Shown in pieces: positions 6,539 through 14,134 of a DNA stretch of 14,269 nucleotides; position 1 is the first letter of the stretch, and each line of letters opens with the position of its first letter. The stretch is taken from NCBI GenBank assembly GCA_002304735.1, contig DBIU01000014.1, forward strand, positions 1,231 through 15,499, in the 5' to 3' direction. The notes below the pieces were generated by a model. That model was not told the origin of the DNA. It did not search any database and was given only the letters and a program-made list of their open reading frames with translations. This stretch comes from Ruminococcaceae bacterium UBA794 (GTDB lineage Bacteria > Bacillota > Clostridia > Oscillospirales > Ruminococcaceae). The translations under genes and the position numbers were made by a program.

Positions 6539-8362
6539 TTGGTAAGAAATGATTTAAGGAATATCGCGATAATCGCGCACGTTGACCACGGAAAGACAAC
6601 GCTCGTAGACGAAATGCTGAAGCAGGGCGGAGCGTTCCGCGACAATCAGGTTGTGAACGACCGCGTTATGGACAACAACGACCTTGAGCGCGAGCGCGGA
6701 ATTACAATTCTCGCGAAGAACACGTCTTGTATGTACAACGGCGTGAAAATTAATATTGTCGATACCCCCGGCCACGCGGACTTTTCGGGCGAGGTTGAGC
6801 GTATTCTGAAGATGGTAAACGGCGTTTTGCTGCTTGTGGACAGCTTCGAGGGGACGATGCCGCAGACGCGCTTCGTTCTTCAGAAGGCGCTGGAGCTTGG
6901 TCACAAGATTATTGTCGTTGTGAACAAAACCGACCGCCCCGACGCTCGCAACCACGAGGTTGTTGACGAGGTTCTGGAGCTTTTGCTCGACCTTGACGCG
7001 ACCGAGGAGCAGCTCGACAGCCCCGTTGTATTTTGCTCGGGACGACTCGGCTGCTCGTCCTATGACCCGGACCAAATGGGAACGGACTTTAAGCCGCTTT
7101 TCGAGAAGATTATCGAGCATATTCCCGCTCCGGAGGGCGATGAAACGGGCGAGCTTCAGGTGCTTGTTTCGTCAATCGACTATAACGATTATGTCGGAAG
7201 AATTGCCGTTGGACGTGTTGAGCGCGGCGTAATCAAGCAGAACCAAGAGGTTATGGTCTGCGATTATCACAACAGACACGCTCCCTATAAGGCGAAAATC
7301 GTTTCGCTCAACCAGTTCGAGGGCTTGAACAAGGTCCCCGTTGAGAGCGCGACAGTCGGCGATATTATCGCGTTTTCGGGCATCGAGGGCGTTACGATAG
7401 GTCAGACGATAACGTCCGTGAGCTGCCCCGAGGCGCTTCCTTTCGTTAAGATAAGCGAGCCGACCGTTGAAATGACATTCTCGGTCAATACTTCGCCGTT
7501 TGCGGGCAGAGAAGGCAAATTCGTTACATCTCGTCAGATAAGAGAGCGCCTTATGCGCGAAACGCTGAAGGACGTATCACTGAGAGTTTCGGACAGCGAC
7601 ACTGCGGACGCGCTTAACGTTGCGGGACGCGGCGAAATGCACCTTTCAATCCTCATCGAAACGATGCGCAGAGAGGGCTACGAGCTTTCCGTAAGCACGC
7701 CGCGCGTTTTGTATAAAGAGATTGACGGCGAGAAGTGCGAGCCTGTCGAGCGCCTTGTAATCGACGTTCCCGAAACGTCCGTGGGCGCGGTTATGGAGAA
7801 GATGGGACAGCGCAAGGGCGAGCTTGTAGAAATGCACCCCATCGGCAATCGCACAAGACTTGAATATATCATTCCGTCGCGCGGACTTTTCGGTTACAGA
7901 AGCGAATTTTTGACCGATACAAAGGGCGAGGGCGTTATGAACTCGGTATTCGACAGCTACAAGCCTTATTACGGCGATATCCCGAGAAGAACGGTAGGTT
8001 CGCTTGTCGCTTGGGAAACCGGTACTTCGATAACATACGGTCTGTTCAACGCGCAGGAGCGCGGAACGCTGTTTATCGGCGCGGGAGTACCCGTATACGA
8101 GGGAATGATAGTCGGAGTTTCACCGAAAGCGGGCGATATCGTCGTAAACGTGTGCAAGAAAAAACACCTCACAAACACGCGCGCTTCGGGTTCGGACGAC
8201 GCGCTTAGGCTTATTCCGTGCAAGCAGATGAGCCTTGAGGAGAGCCTTGAGTTCATTCAGGACGACGAGCTTGTCGAGGTTACGCCGAAGAATATCCGTA
8301 TCAGAAAGACAATTCTTGAGCGCGATTTGCGCCTGAAAGCCGAGGCAAAGCTTAAGAAGTAA
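6539..8362 (+). CDS. typA: Translational GTPase TypA/BipA
   Basis: The 607-residue product is full length for TypA/BipA. GTPase motifs are AHVDHGKTT (13-21), the TypA-typical DNNDLERERGITI (45-57), DTPGHADF (75-82) and NKTDRPDA (129-136). The G5 region reads CSGRLG (165-170) instead of the more usual SAL/SAR form. EF-G-like domains II, III and V follow, with RGEMHLSILIETMRREG near residues 364-380 and SRGLFGYRSEFLT near 448-460. TypA binds the 70S ribosome in the EF-G site and supports ribosome assembly and stress or low-temperature growth. The start is a TTG (6539) nine nt after AAAGGAAAG; no in-frame ATG or GTG is placed as well. The pseudouridine synthase gene follows after 5 bp and is probably co-transcribed. 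Confidence 0.95.
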   Translation: MVRNDLRNIAIIAHVDHGKTTLVDEMLKQGGAFRDNQVVNDRVMDNNDLERERGITILAKNTSCMYNGVKINIVDTPGHADFSGEVERILKMVNGVLLLVDSFEGTMPQTRFVLQKALELGHKIIVVVNKTDRPDARNHEVVDEVLELLLDLDATEEQLDSPVVFCSGRLGCSSYDPDQMGTDFKPLFEKIIEHIPAPEGDETGELQVLVSSIDYNDYVGRIAVGRVERGVIKQNQEVMVCDYHNRHAPYKAKIVSLNQFEGLNKVPVESATVGDIIAFSGIEGVTIGQTITSVSCPEALPFVKISEPTVEMTFSVNTSPFAGREGKFVTSRQIRERLMRETLKDVSLRVSDSDTADALNVAGRGEMHLSILIETMRREGYELSVSTPRVLYKEIDGEKCEPVERLVIDVPETSVGAVMEKMGQRKGELVEMHPIGNRTRLEYIIPSRGLFGYRSEFLTDTKGEGVMNSVFDSYKPYYGDIPRRTVGSLVAWETGTSITYGLFNAQERGTLFIGAGVPVYEGMIVGVSPKAGDIVVNVCKKKHLTNTRASGSDDALRLIPCKQMSLEESLEFIQDDELVEVTPKNIRIRKTILERDLRLKAEAKLKK

Positions 8363-8367
8363 GCGGA

Positions 8368-9345
8368 ATGACTGAAATAACGATAAGAAAAAACGACGCG
8401 GGGCAGCGCTGCGACCGATTTTTGTCAAAGGCATATCCAAATCTGAAATCCGCGCTTGTAAACAAGCTGATGCGAAAGAAGCGGATTAAGGTCAACGGCG
8501 CGAAAGCCGAACCTAACGTTATCTTAAAAGAGGGCGACGTAATCAGATTTTATCTGAGCGACGAGCTGCTCTCGAAGAAGCCGATTGAGCGTGAGGCGGA
8601 TTTTCGCGATATTTCCGCGGAAATAAACGTGATTTATGAGGACGGCAATATACTTTTGTGCGATAAGCCTTGCGGGCTTGTCGTTCACGAGGATAACGAA
8701 AACACTGCGGATACGCTGATTAACCGCATTTTGAGCTATCTTTACCGCAAGGGCGAGTATAATCCCGACGACGAGCAGAGCTTCACGCCCGCGCTCGTGA
8801 ACCGCATCGACAGGAATACGAGCGGGATTGTGATTGCCGCGAAAAATGCCGAGGCGCTTCGGATACTCAATCAGAAGGTGCGCGACAGGGAAGTTGAAAA
8901 GCTGTATTTATGCGCGGTTTTCGGCGCTCCAAAGCCGCGTGAGGCGCTTTTGACGGCTTATCTTAAGAAGCTTTCGGAGGAAAACCGCGTTGTGATTTCG
9001 GACAGCCCGAAGCCGGGATTTCTCACTATCAAGACGAAATATCGCGTTTTGGAGAGCCGCGGCGAGCTTTCGCTCGTTGAGGTTGACTTGCTCACGGGGA
9101 GAACGCATCAGATAAGAGCGCATTTCGCGCATATCGGCTGTCCGCTGCTGGGCGACGGGAAGTACGGCGATAATGCGCTGAATAAGAAATACGGCGCGAA
9201 AACGCAGGCGCTTTGCTCGTACAAGCTGATTTTTCGGTTCACAACGGACGCGGGCGCGCTTTCTTATCTTGACGGACGCGAGTTTACCGCGAAAAATTCC
9301 GACGGACTTTGGTTCCTAAATAAGTTTGAATATGGCTTGAAATAA
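8368..9345 (+). CDS. RluA-family 23S rRNA/tRNA pseudouridine synthase
   Basis: The 325-residue product has an N-terminal S4-like RNA-binding domain (about 12-65, including NKLMRKKRIKVNG at 32-44). The RluA-type catalytic domain begins near residue 86. The catalytic aspartate is D148 in NRIDRNTSG (145-153), equivalent to the HRLDxxTSG motif, with Asn replacing the usual His. LLTGRTHQIRAH (241-252) and CPLLGDGKYG (258-267) are further signature segments. The enzyme isomerises uridine to pseudouridine in structured RNA; the S4 domain and length suit the RluC/RluD type that modifies 23S rRNA, but the target site is not readable. The ATG comes 5 bp after the typA stop with only a weak upstream purine stretch, so translation may be coupled to typA. 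Confidence 0.92.
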   Translation: MTEITIRKNDAGQRCDRFLSKAYPNLKSALVNKLMRKKRIKVNGAKAEPNVILKEGDVIRFYLSDELLSKKPIEREADFRDISAEINVIYEDGNILLCDKPCGLVVHEDNENTADTLINRILSYLYRKGEYNPDDEQSFTPALVNRIDRNTSGIVIAAKNAEALRILNQKVRDREVEKLYLCAVFGAPKPREALLTAYLKKLSEENRVVISDSPKPGFLTIKTKYRVLESRGELSLVEVDLLTGRTHQIRAHFAHIGCPLLGDGKYGDNALNKKYGAKTQALCSYKLIFRFTTDAGALSYLDGREFTAKNSDGLWFLNKFEYGLK

Positions 9346-9497
9346 GCGTTTTCTGCGTTTTGGTTATACAAAATATTGTACGGGTTATGCCAAATAAGCA
9401 TATATAATGGGCTTTTTTATTGCTTTTTTGTGAAAAATGCACAAAATCAACTTGAGAAAATTTACACTAATTTCTGCGAAAAAAACGACAAAGTACC

Positions 9498-9526
9498 TTG
9501 ATAAAATTGCGGAAATTTTGTATAAT
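9498..9526 (+). promoter_or_regulatory. Predicted sigma-A promoter of gap
   Basis: The -35 box TTGATA (9498-9503) and -10 box TATAAT (9521-9526) are 17 bp apart, one mismatch from consensus overall. Transcription should start near 9533. The 150 bp between the preceding stop and this promoter is A/T-rich. It holds a small TACAA/TTGTA dyad (9367-9380) and T-runs near 9413-9428, but no terminator I can defend, so some read-through from the typA unit is possible. Confidence 0.75.
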
Positions 9527-9532
9527 AGAGTT

Positions 9533-9569
9533 GATATTAAAATATCATTGCCAAATTACGGTTTGGCAA
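9533..9569 (+). other. Two inverted repeats in the gap leader
   Basis: GATATT AA AATATC (9533-9546) is a perfect palindrome lying at the predicted transcription start. Directly after it, TTGCCAAA (9548-9555) and TTTGGCAA (9562-9569) form an 8-bp perfect hairpin with a 6-nt loop. There is no T-run, and AGGAGG (9590-9595) follows 20 nt later, so it is not a terminator. It may be an operator for a repressor or a 5' stem that stabilises the mRNA; sequence alone does not decide. Confidence 0.5.
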
Positions 9570-9604
9570 GAATATAATTTATAATTTTCAGGAGGTAGTT
9601 TCCA

Positions 9605-10639
9605 ATGGCAGTTAAAGTTGCAATTAACGGTTTCGGACGTATAGGACGTCTTGCGTTCAGACAGATGTTCGGCGCAGAGGGATATGAGGTAGTTGCTATC
9701 AACGACCTTACAAAGCCTTCCATGCTCGCAAATCTTTTGAAGTATGATACCGCGCAGAAGGGTTACTGCGGCGTTATCGGCGAAAATCTTCACACTGTTT
9801 CCGCTGACGATGAGGCTAACACCATCACTGTTGACGGCAAGACCCTCAAGATTTACGCAGAGAAGGACGCAAAGGACCTTCCTTGGGGCGAAATCGGCGT
9901 AGACGTTGTTCTCGAGTGCACAGGCTTCTACTGCTCTAAGGAGAAGTCCATGGCTCACATCAACGCAGGCGCAAAGAAGGTTGTTATTTCTGCTCCCGCA
10001 GGCAATGACCTCAAGACTATCGTTTATTCCGTAAACGAAAAGACCCTTACAAAGGACGACCAGATTATTTCTGCCGCTTCCTGCACCACGAACTGCCTGG
10101 CTCCTATGGCTGATACTCTTAACAAGTACGCTGAAATCCAGAGCGGTATTATGAGCACCATTCACGCTTACACCGGCGACCAGATGATTCTCGACGGTCC
10201 TCACAGAAAGGGCGACCTCAGAAGAGCAAGAGCAGGCGCTGCTAACATCGTTCCTAACTCCACCGGTGCTGCTAAGGCAATCGGTCTTGTAATCCCCGAG
10301 CTGAACGGCAAGCTCATCGGTTCTGCACAGCGCGTTCCCGTTCCTACCGGTTCGACCACTATCCTTACCGCAGTTGTTAAGGGCAAGGACGTAACCAAGG
10401 AAGGCATCAACGCTGCTATGAAGGCTGCTGCTTCCGAGTCCTTCGGCTACAACGAGGACCAGATTGTTTCTTCCGACGTTATCGGTATGAGATACGGCTC
10501 TCTGTTCGACGCTACTCAGACAATGGTTGCTAAGGTTGCGGACGACCTCTATGAGGTACAGGTTGTTTCTTGGTATGATAACGAGAACTCCTACACTTCT
10601 CAGATGGTAAGAACCATTAAGTACTTCGCAGAGCTTTAA
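9605..10639 (+). CDS. gap: Glyceraldehyde-3-phosphate dehydrogenase, type I
   Basis: The 344-residue product has the NAD-binding segment NGFGRIGRLAFRQ (8-20) with NDL (33-35), where Asp34 contacts the NAD ribose. The catalytic cysteine is C160 in ASCTTNC (158-164) and the catalytic histidine is H187 in HAYTGDQ (187-193). WYDNENSY (323-330) closes the catalytic domain. It oxidises glyceraldehyde 3-phosphate to 1,3-bisphosphoglycerate with NAD and phosphate in cytosolic glycolysis. The ATG is preceded by a consensus AGGAGG at 9590-9595. The gene stands alone between its own promoter and a terminator; no phosphoglycerate kinase or CggR-type regulator is adjacent. Codon use differs from the neighbours (GCT, CTC, ACC, TCC and AAG replace the GCG/CTT/ACG/TCG/AAA style), as expected for a very highly expressed gene. 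Confidence 0.97.
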   Translation: MAVKVAINGFGRIGRLAFRQMFGAEGYEVVAINDLTKPSMLANLLKYDTAQKGYCGVIGENLHTVSADDEANTITVDGKTLKIYAEKDAKDLPWGEIGVDVVLECTGFYCSKEKSMAHINAGAKKVVISAPAGNDLKTIVYSVNEKTLTKDDQIISAASCTTNCLAPMADTLNKYAEIQSGIMSTIHAYTGDQMILDGPHRKGDLRRARAGAANIVPNSTGAAKAIGLVIPELNGKLIGSAQRVPVPTGSTTILTAVVKGKDVTKEGINAAMKAAASESFGYNEDQIVSSDVIGMRYGSLFDATQTMVAKVADDLYEVQVVSWYDNENSYTSQMVRTIKYFAEL

Positions 10640-10656
10640 TTCAGAGCTTTCATAAG

Positions 10657-10686
10657 ATGCTCCCGATTAATTCGGGAGCATTTTTT
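10657..10686 (+). terminator. Intrinsic terminator of gap
   Basis: ATGCTCCCGA (10657-10666) pairs perfectly with TCGGGAGCAT (10672-10681) around a 5-nt loop, and the stem runs into a T-stretch at 10681-10686. The hairpin begins 17 nt after the gap stop codon. Confidence 0.93.
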
Positions 10687-10737
10687 GTAAAGCGGGAAAT
10701 ATCGCCGTTTTGCGGCATATTAAGCTTTAATTCTCCA

Positions 10738-10766
10738 TTGACAAGAGATAGGAAATCTGATATAAT
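10738..10766 (+). promoter_or_regulatory. Consensus extended -10 promoter of the membrane protein/LOTUS-DUF3825 pair
   Basis: TTGACA (10738-10743) and TATAAT (10761-10766) are both perfect, spaced 17 bp, and a TG one base before the -10 box (10758-10759) makes a TGnTATAAT extended element. AGGAGG at 10790-10795 follows. An imperfect hairpin with one bulged C lies just upstream: AATAT-GCCG (10698-10707) against CGGC-ATATT (10713-10721). It could be an operator but is weak. Confidence 0.85.
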
Positions 10767-10802
10767 TTTATTAAGGGAAGTAAAAATAAAGGAGGGTTAA
10801 CT

Positions 10803-11831
10803 TTGAACGAAGAAAATTCAAAAAACGGCGAAAATGAGCTTGTTCCCGAGAATAATTCGAGCGAGAATTACGGCGGCGCAGTGGTTGACGATAATCCGCG
10901 GAACACTGTCGAAGCACGGGAATACGCAAGACAGGAAGCCGAAGCCGAGGAAAGGCGGATTTCTCTCGAGGAGCAGGATAAGAAGCTTCTTGACGCGCTT
11001 GACGAGGTGCTTGAGAAGCGCTCTCAGCGCGAAAAAGCCGAGCGCGCGAAGCGGCCGCAGACGAAGGGCGAGCGTATCGCGGCGGAAATTACGAACAAGG
11101 GAGTGGGTATCGTATCGCTTGCGCTTGTGCTGATATTTCTGGGCGTGGTTATGATAATAACGCTGTTCTCGAAGGAGCCGGATTACTATTTGCCGCTGAA
11201 GCTGTCGCCTGTCGCGGCAATTCTCGTCGGGATTGAGATTTTGTGCAATCAGATGATGGCGAGAGGCAGATTTAAGGTGAATATTCCGAGCGTGATTATA
11301 ACGGGAGCGCTTACGGTTGGCTGCTGCGCGGCAGGAATTGCAATGAATACCGCGTACAAAAAGGATACGATTGAGTATAACAGCAGGACTATTGCCGCGG
11401 AGATTTACGACAGAACGTACAAAGAGCTGAGAAACTGCGCGGATATAAAGTCGGTTGAGGCGGTTGTTGACCTCAATCCCGAGGGAACGGCGGTTACAAA
11501 GGGGCTTGACGCGCTTTCCGCGGGCGATAAAATCGTGATAAATATGGAGTTTGGCGGAGGATTTGCCGACCCGAGAGCGTTTGCGTCCGACTGCAAAAAG
11601 ATTGTCGAGGGTTACAGGATAATGGGGATTAACGTAACCGATTTTCATTTCACGAACGAGAGCGCGTTTAATACATATTCGCTTGATTTAATAGGAAAAT
11701 ATGTTCAGGATTATTCGGATATGCGTCTTGCGGAAATGGTTAATCATATTTATATTAAGGATTACAGCTATCTTGAAGATTTGGACGAGTTGGACGACGA
11801 GGATAACAGCGAGGATACGTCGTCAACTTAA
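10803..11831 (+). CDS. Uncharacterised three-helix membrane protein with charged coiled-coil N-terminus
   Basis: I do not recognise this 342-residue family. Residues 1-35 are Asn/Glu-rich and probably disordered. Residues about 36-98 are strongly charged (Glu, Lys, Arg, Ala) and likely form a cytoplasmic coiled coil. Three hydrophobic helices follow at about 100-122, 131-149 and 162-182. Residues about 190-320 form a mixed soluble domain with EAVVDLNPEGTAV (219-231), KIVINMEFGGGF (243-254) and ITD-like strand patterns. The tail (324-342) is very acidic, rich in Asp, Glu and Ser. An odd number of helices would put the C-terminal domain outside if the N-terminus is inside. The start is a TTG seven nt after AGGAGG. 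Only 19 bp separate it from the LOTUS-DUF3825 gene, so the two are probably expressed and function together. Confidence 0.8.
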   Translation: MNEENSKNGENELVPENNSSENYGGAVVDDNPRNTVEAREYARQEAEAEERRISLEEQDKKLLDALDEVLEKRSQREKAERAKRPQTKGERIAAEITNKGVGIVSLALVLIFLGVVMIITLFSKEPDYYLPLKLSPVAAILVGIEILCNQMMARGRFKVNIPSVIITGALTVGCCAAGIAMNTAYKKDTIEYNSRTIAAEIYDRTYKELRNCADIKSVEAVVDLNPEGTAVTKGLDALSAGDKIVINMEFGGGFADPRAFASDCKKIVEGYRIMGINVTDFHFTNESAFNTYSLDLIGKYVQDYSDMRLAEMVNHIYIKDYSYLEDLDELDDEDNSEDTSST

Positions 11832-11850
11832 TGTATGAAAGGAGAAAGAA

Positions 11851-14094
11851 TTGAAAAGCGAGGATAAAAAAGCGCTTTACGAGTGCGTAAAAAGACAGTT
11901 TTCCGACCCTGGATTGTATAAGGTGTCGAGAGTGTGCGAGTGGCTTGTGACAAACGGCTGTTCACCCGAACAGATGGGATACGGGAGCTTTCGGGAGCTT
12001 GCGGAGGATTTTCCCGAGATGTTTGAGTTTCAGGACGATAACAACAATGAATTTATTCAGATTAAATCGTGGCAGGCGGGAGAGAACGAGCTTTCCGACA
12101 GCACGGGACACCCCGCGGACAGCTTTTTCGGTTCGCGGAATATTATACTTAACGATGATATAATTGAAATGACGCAGCAGTCGCTGTTCGCGCTGACAAA
12201 GGTTTTGGGGAACGGACTAAGCGTTCAGCAGATGAAACAGGAAATATACAGGCGGTTCGACGAGGCGAAACAAAACGGAAAGCTTGAGGTTATAGGCGAG
12301 CGCTATGTTTTCCCGATAGATTATTGCGCGGACGGAATGTTGGTAAACGGAATTGTGACGAAGAATATAAGCCCCATGGGAAAGAGCCTTTATTTTGCTT
12401 TTGAGAAAACGCAGAATAGCAAACAGGGCGCATATGAGAAAAAAACGGCTTACGGAACGGTTTCGCAGGAGGAAAAGAACAGGATTTATCGTATGCTCTG
12501 CGATAATTTCCCGACCGACCAGCCTATTCATATGGCGACGATAAGCAAATTTCTCACGGACCACGGCGTTGACAGAATGAAGTTTGGTTTCTTCAAGATG
12601 AAAGATTTTCTCGCGCAGATGCCGTTTTTAACGCTTCGTGATATTGTTCTTGGCGGAGTTCCGCAGATTTTGATAACCATAAAAAGCGCTGAGATAAAAG
12701 GGAATTATCACGCTTTGCCCGAAACGCAGCAAACAAGACCTGCCGTTCCCGTTCAGAGGACAGGATTTACGGAGAGAACGCCGAAGCCCGAAATATATCG
12801 CAGCACGGCTCCCGCGCCCGCAGGAAAGCTGTCGGAAATCTGCAATCTTCCCGTTAAACCGATGGGAATACTTGAGCGATATATTGAAGAAAGCGGCCGC
12901 AAAACCGACTATTTCACGCTTGTCGACGAGCTTAACGAGGACTACAAAGCCGCGTGTGAGAACAACACGGTTCGCGTATCGGAGGCAAAGCTTGTTTTTC
13001 CCGTGCGTTATCTGAAAAAAGACGGAACGCACGTTGAACTTACGCTGAAACCGAGCGCCTATGAGGGCAAGGAGTGGTTCTTGTTCTTTGTCGATACGAA
13101 CGTTCGCGACAAAAATCAGCGCGTGATAAGTCCGGGAAAACAGCTTGAGAATTTCGCGTTTTTGGGAAGCTGGTCAAACTTTCTGTCGGAGCTTGCGTCA
13201 AAGGCGGTTGACGAGGAGTGGGATTTCCGCGGCTCGGCAAACGGACATTACCGCATACTTATTCAGTACATCAAATATACGTTCAGCAGGCTTTTGCGCG
13301 AAAAGAAGGTGTGCATAGCCGAGAATAATCAGTTTGCCGCGTTTAACACGGGGCTCGCTGATAACCATTACGACGATATTTACGCTTGCTTTATCCCGAA
13401 CGAGCCGAGCTGCGACACGGAGTGGAAGTTTGCGGGATTTTGCACGGCGGCTTCGGGCGGACTTGGAAAGCAGCTTGTGAATTGCTTTAATCCGCTTCCC
13501 GCGCCGGCGACGTATTTTTCGAGCAACGAAGACTTGTTCTTCGACCGAACAAAACAGCTTCACACCGATTTCGAGCATATTATAATCGACAATATAAAGC
13601 GGCTTCCGCTTCAATTTCTGTACGACCAGTTTTTCGGAAGCAACGAGGCGCGCGAGCTTGTTGAAAAGATACGTTCGAGAAGTACCGACAAAATAGCGCG
13701 CGAGGAGCTTTACGAAAAGCTGAAGCAGATGATTGTCGACAACAGCCGTTTGTTTGTGAGGATACAAAATCGGCTTAAGGACGCGATTGAGCTTGCAAAG
13801 AAGCGCGTAAGCTGGAATTACAAGACGGCGGTTCCGTCCTATTTCCCGAAGCGTGATTCAATGTCGCTGATGCTGCCGCTGGCGCTTGTTGACGAGCTGA
13901 AGCCCGATGTCGCGCTTGTTGTGGAGCTGACGGATTCGGGAAGCTATCAGGGTCAGACGATTTTGACGCTTACGCAGGCGTACATTGACGCGCGGCTTGT
14001 GTGCAGGCTGACGGGGGATTGGCTTGACCCGTCGAACATCGCCGAGCCGCATCTTGACGCGGACGAGCAAACTGAAGATTTTCCGTTATATTAA
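11851..14094 (+). CDS. LOTUS/OST-HTH-like tandem protein with C-terminal DUF3825 domain
   Basis: The 747-residue product reads as a modular, predicted RNA-binding protein. Residues 4-72 and 206-278 look like LOTUS/OST-HTH winged-helix domains: both have a Leu/Ile-Tyr start, a WLVTNG or FLTDHG helix, a G-Y/F turn, an RELA or KDFL helix, a Phe/Met-Pro, and a final IKS strand. Each is followed by a second module (about 105-186 and 337-415) ending in a VFP[IV]xY strand. A Pro-rich linker occupies about 280-335. Residues about 436-730 match DUF3825, with AAFNTGL (496-502), HIIIDN (576-581), AVPSYFP (660-666), LMLPLALVD (673-681) and QTILTLTQAY (702-711). LOTUS domains bind RNA in other proteins; the role of DUF3825 is unknown to me. 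No membrane helix is seen. The start is TTG after AAGGAG (11839-11844). Confidence 0.82.
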   Translation: MKSEDKKALYECVKRQFSDPGLYKVSRVCEWLVTNGCSPEQMGYGSFRELAEDFPEMFEFQDDNNNEFIQIKSWQAGENELSDSTGHPADSFFGSRNIILNDDIIEMTQQSLFALTKVLGNGLSVQQMKQEIYRRFDEAKQNGKLEVIGERYVFPIDYCADGMLVNGIVTKNISPMGKSLYFAFEKTQNSKQGAYEKKTAYGTVSQEEKNRIYRMLCDNFPTDQPIHMATISKFLTDHGVDRMKFGFFKMKDFLAQMPFLTLRDIVLGGVPQILITIKSAEIKGNYHALPETQQTRPAVPVQRTGFTERTPKPEIYRSTAPAPAGKLSEICNLPVKPMGILERYIEESGRKTDYFTLVDELNEDYKAACENNTVRVSEAKLVFPVRYLKKDGTHVELTLKPSAYEGKEWFLFFVDTNVRDKNQRVISPGKQLENFAFLGSWSNFLSELASKAVDEEWDFRGSANGHYRILIQYIKYTFSRLLREKKVCIAENNQFAAFNTGLADNHYDDIYACFIPNEPSCDTEWKFAGFCTAASGGLGKQLVNCFNPLPAPATYFSSNEDLFFDRTKQLHTDFEHIIIDNIKRLPLQFLYDQFFGSNEARELVEKIRSRSTDKIAREELYEKLKQMIVDNSRLFVRIQNRLKDAIELAKKRVSWNYKTAVPSYFPKRDSMSLMLPLALVDELKPDVALVVELTDSGSYQGQTILTLTQAYIDARLVCRLTGDWLDPSNIAEPHLDADEQTEDFPLY

Positions 14095-14099
14095 AGCAA

Positions 14100-14134
14100 A
14101 ACCACCGGCTGAACAAAGTCGGTGGTTATTTTTT
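14100..14134 (+). terminator. Intrinsic terminator after the LOTUS-DUF3825 gene
   Basis: AACCACCG (14100-14107) pairs with CGGTGGTT (14120-14127). Inner GCT/AGT pairs (one G-T) can extend the stem to 11 bp with a 6-nt loop. A six-T run follows at 14129-14134. The stem starts six nt after the stop codon. The 135 nt beyond it (to the window end) contain no gene, RNA or repeat that I can support. Confidence 0.92.

Noticed and set aside
9403..9408. TATAAT as a second gap promoter
   Set aside because: No -35-like hexamer lies 16-18 bp upstream; the nearest, TTGTAC at 9376, is 21 bp away.
9397..9428. Possible terminator after the pseudouridine synthase gene (AAGC/GCTT with T-runs)
   Set aside because: The stem is only 4 bp with an 11-nt loop, too weak to call.
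10818..11648. 276-residue open frame on the minus strand opposite the membrane protein gene
   Set aside because: The plus-strand gene has a consensus promoter, AGGAGG site and plausible membrane helices. The antisense product is an Arg-rich shadow.
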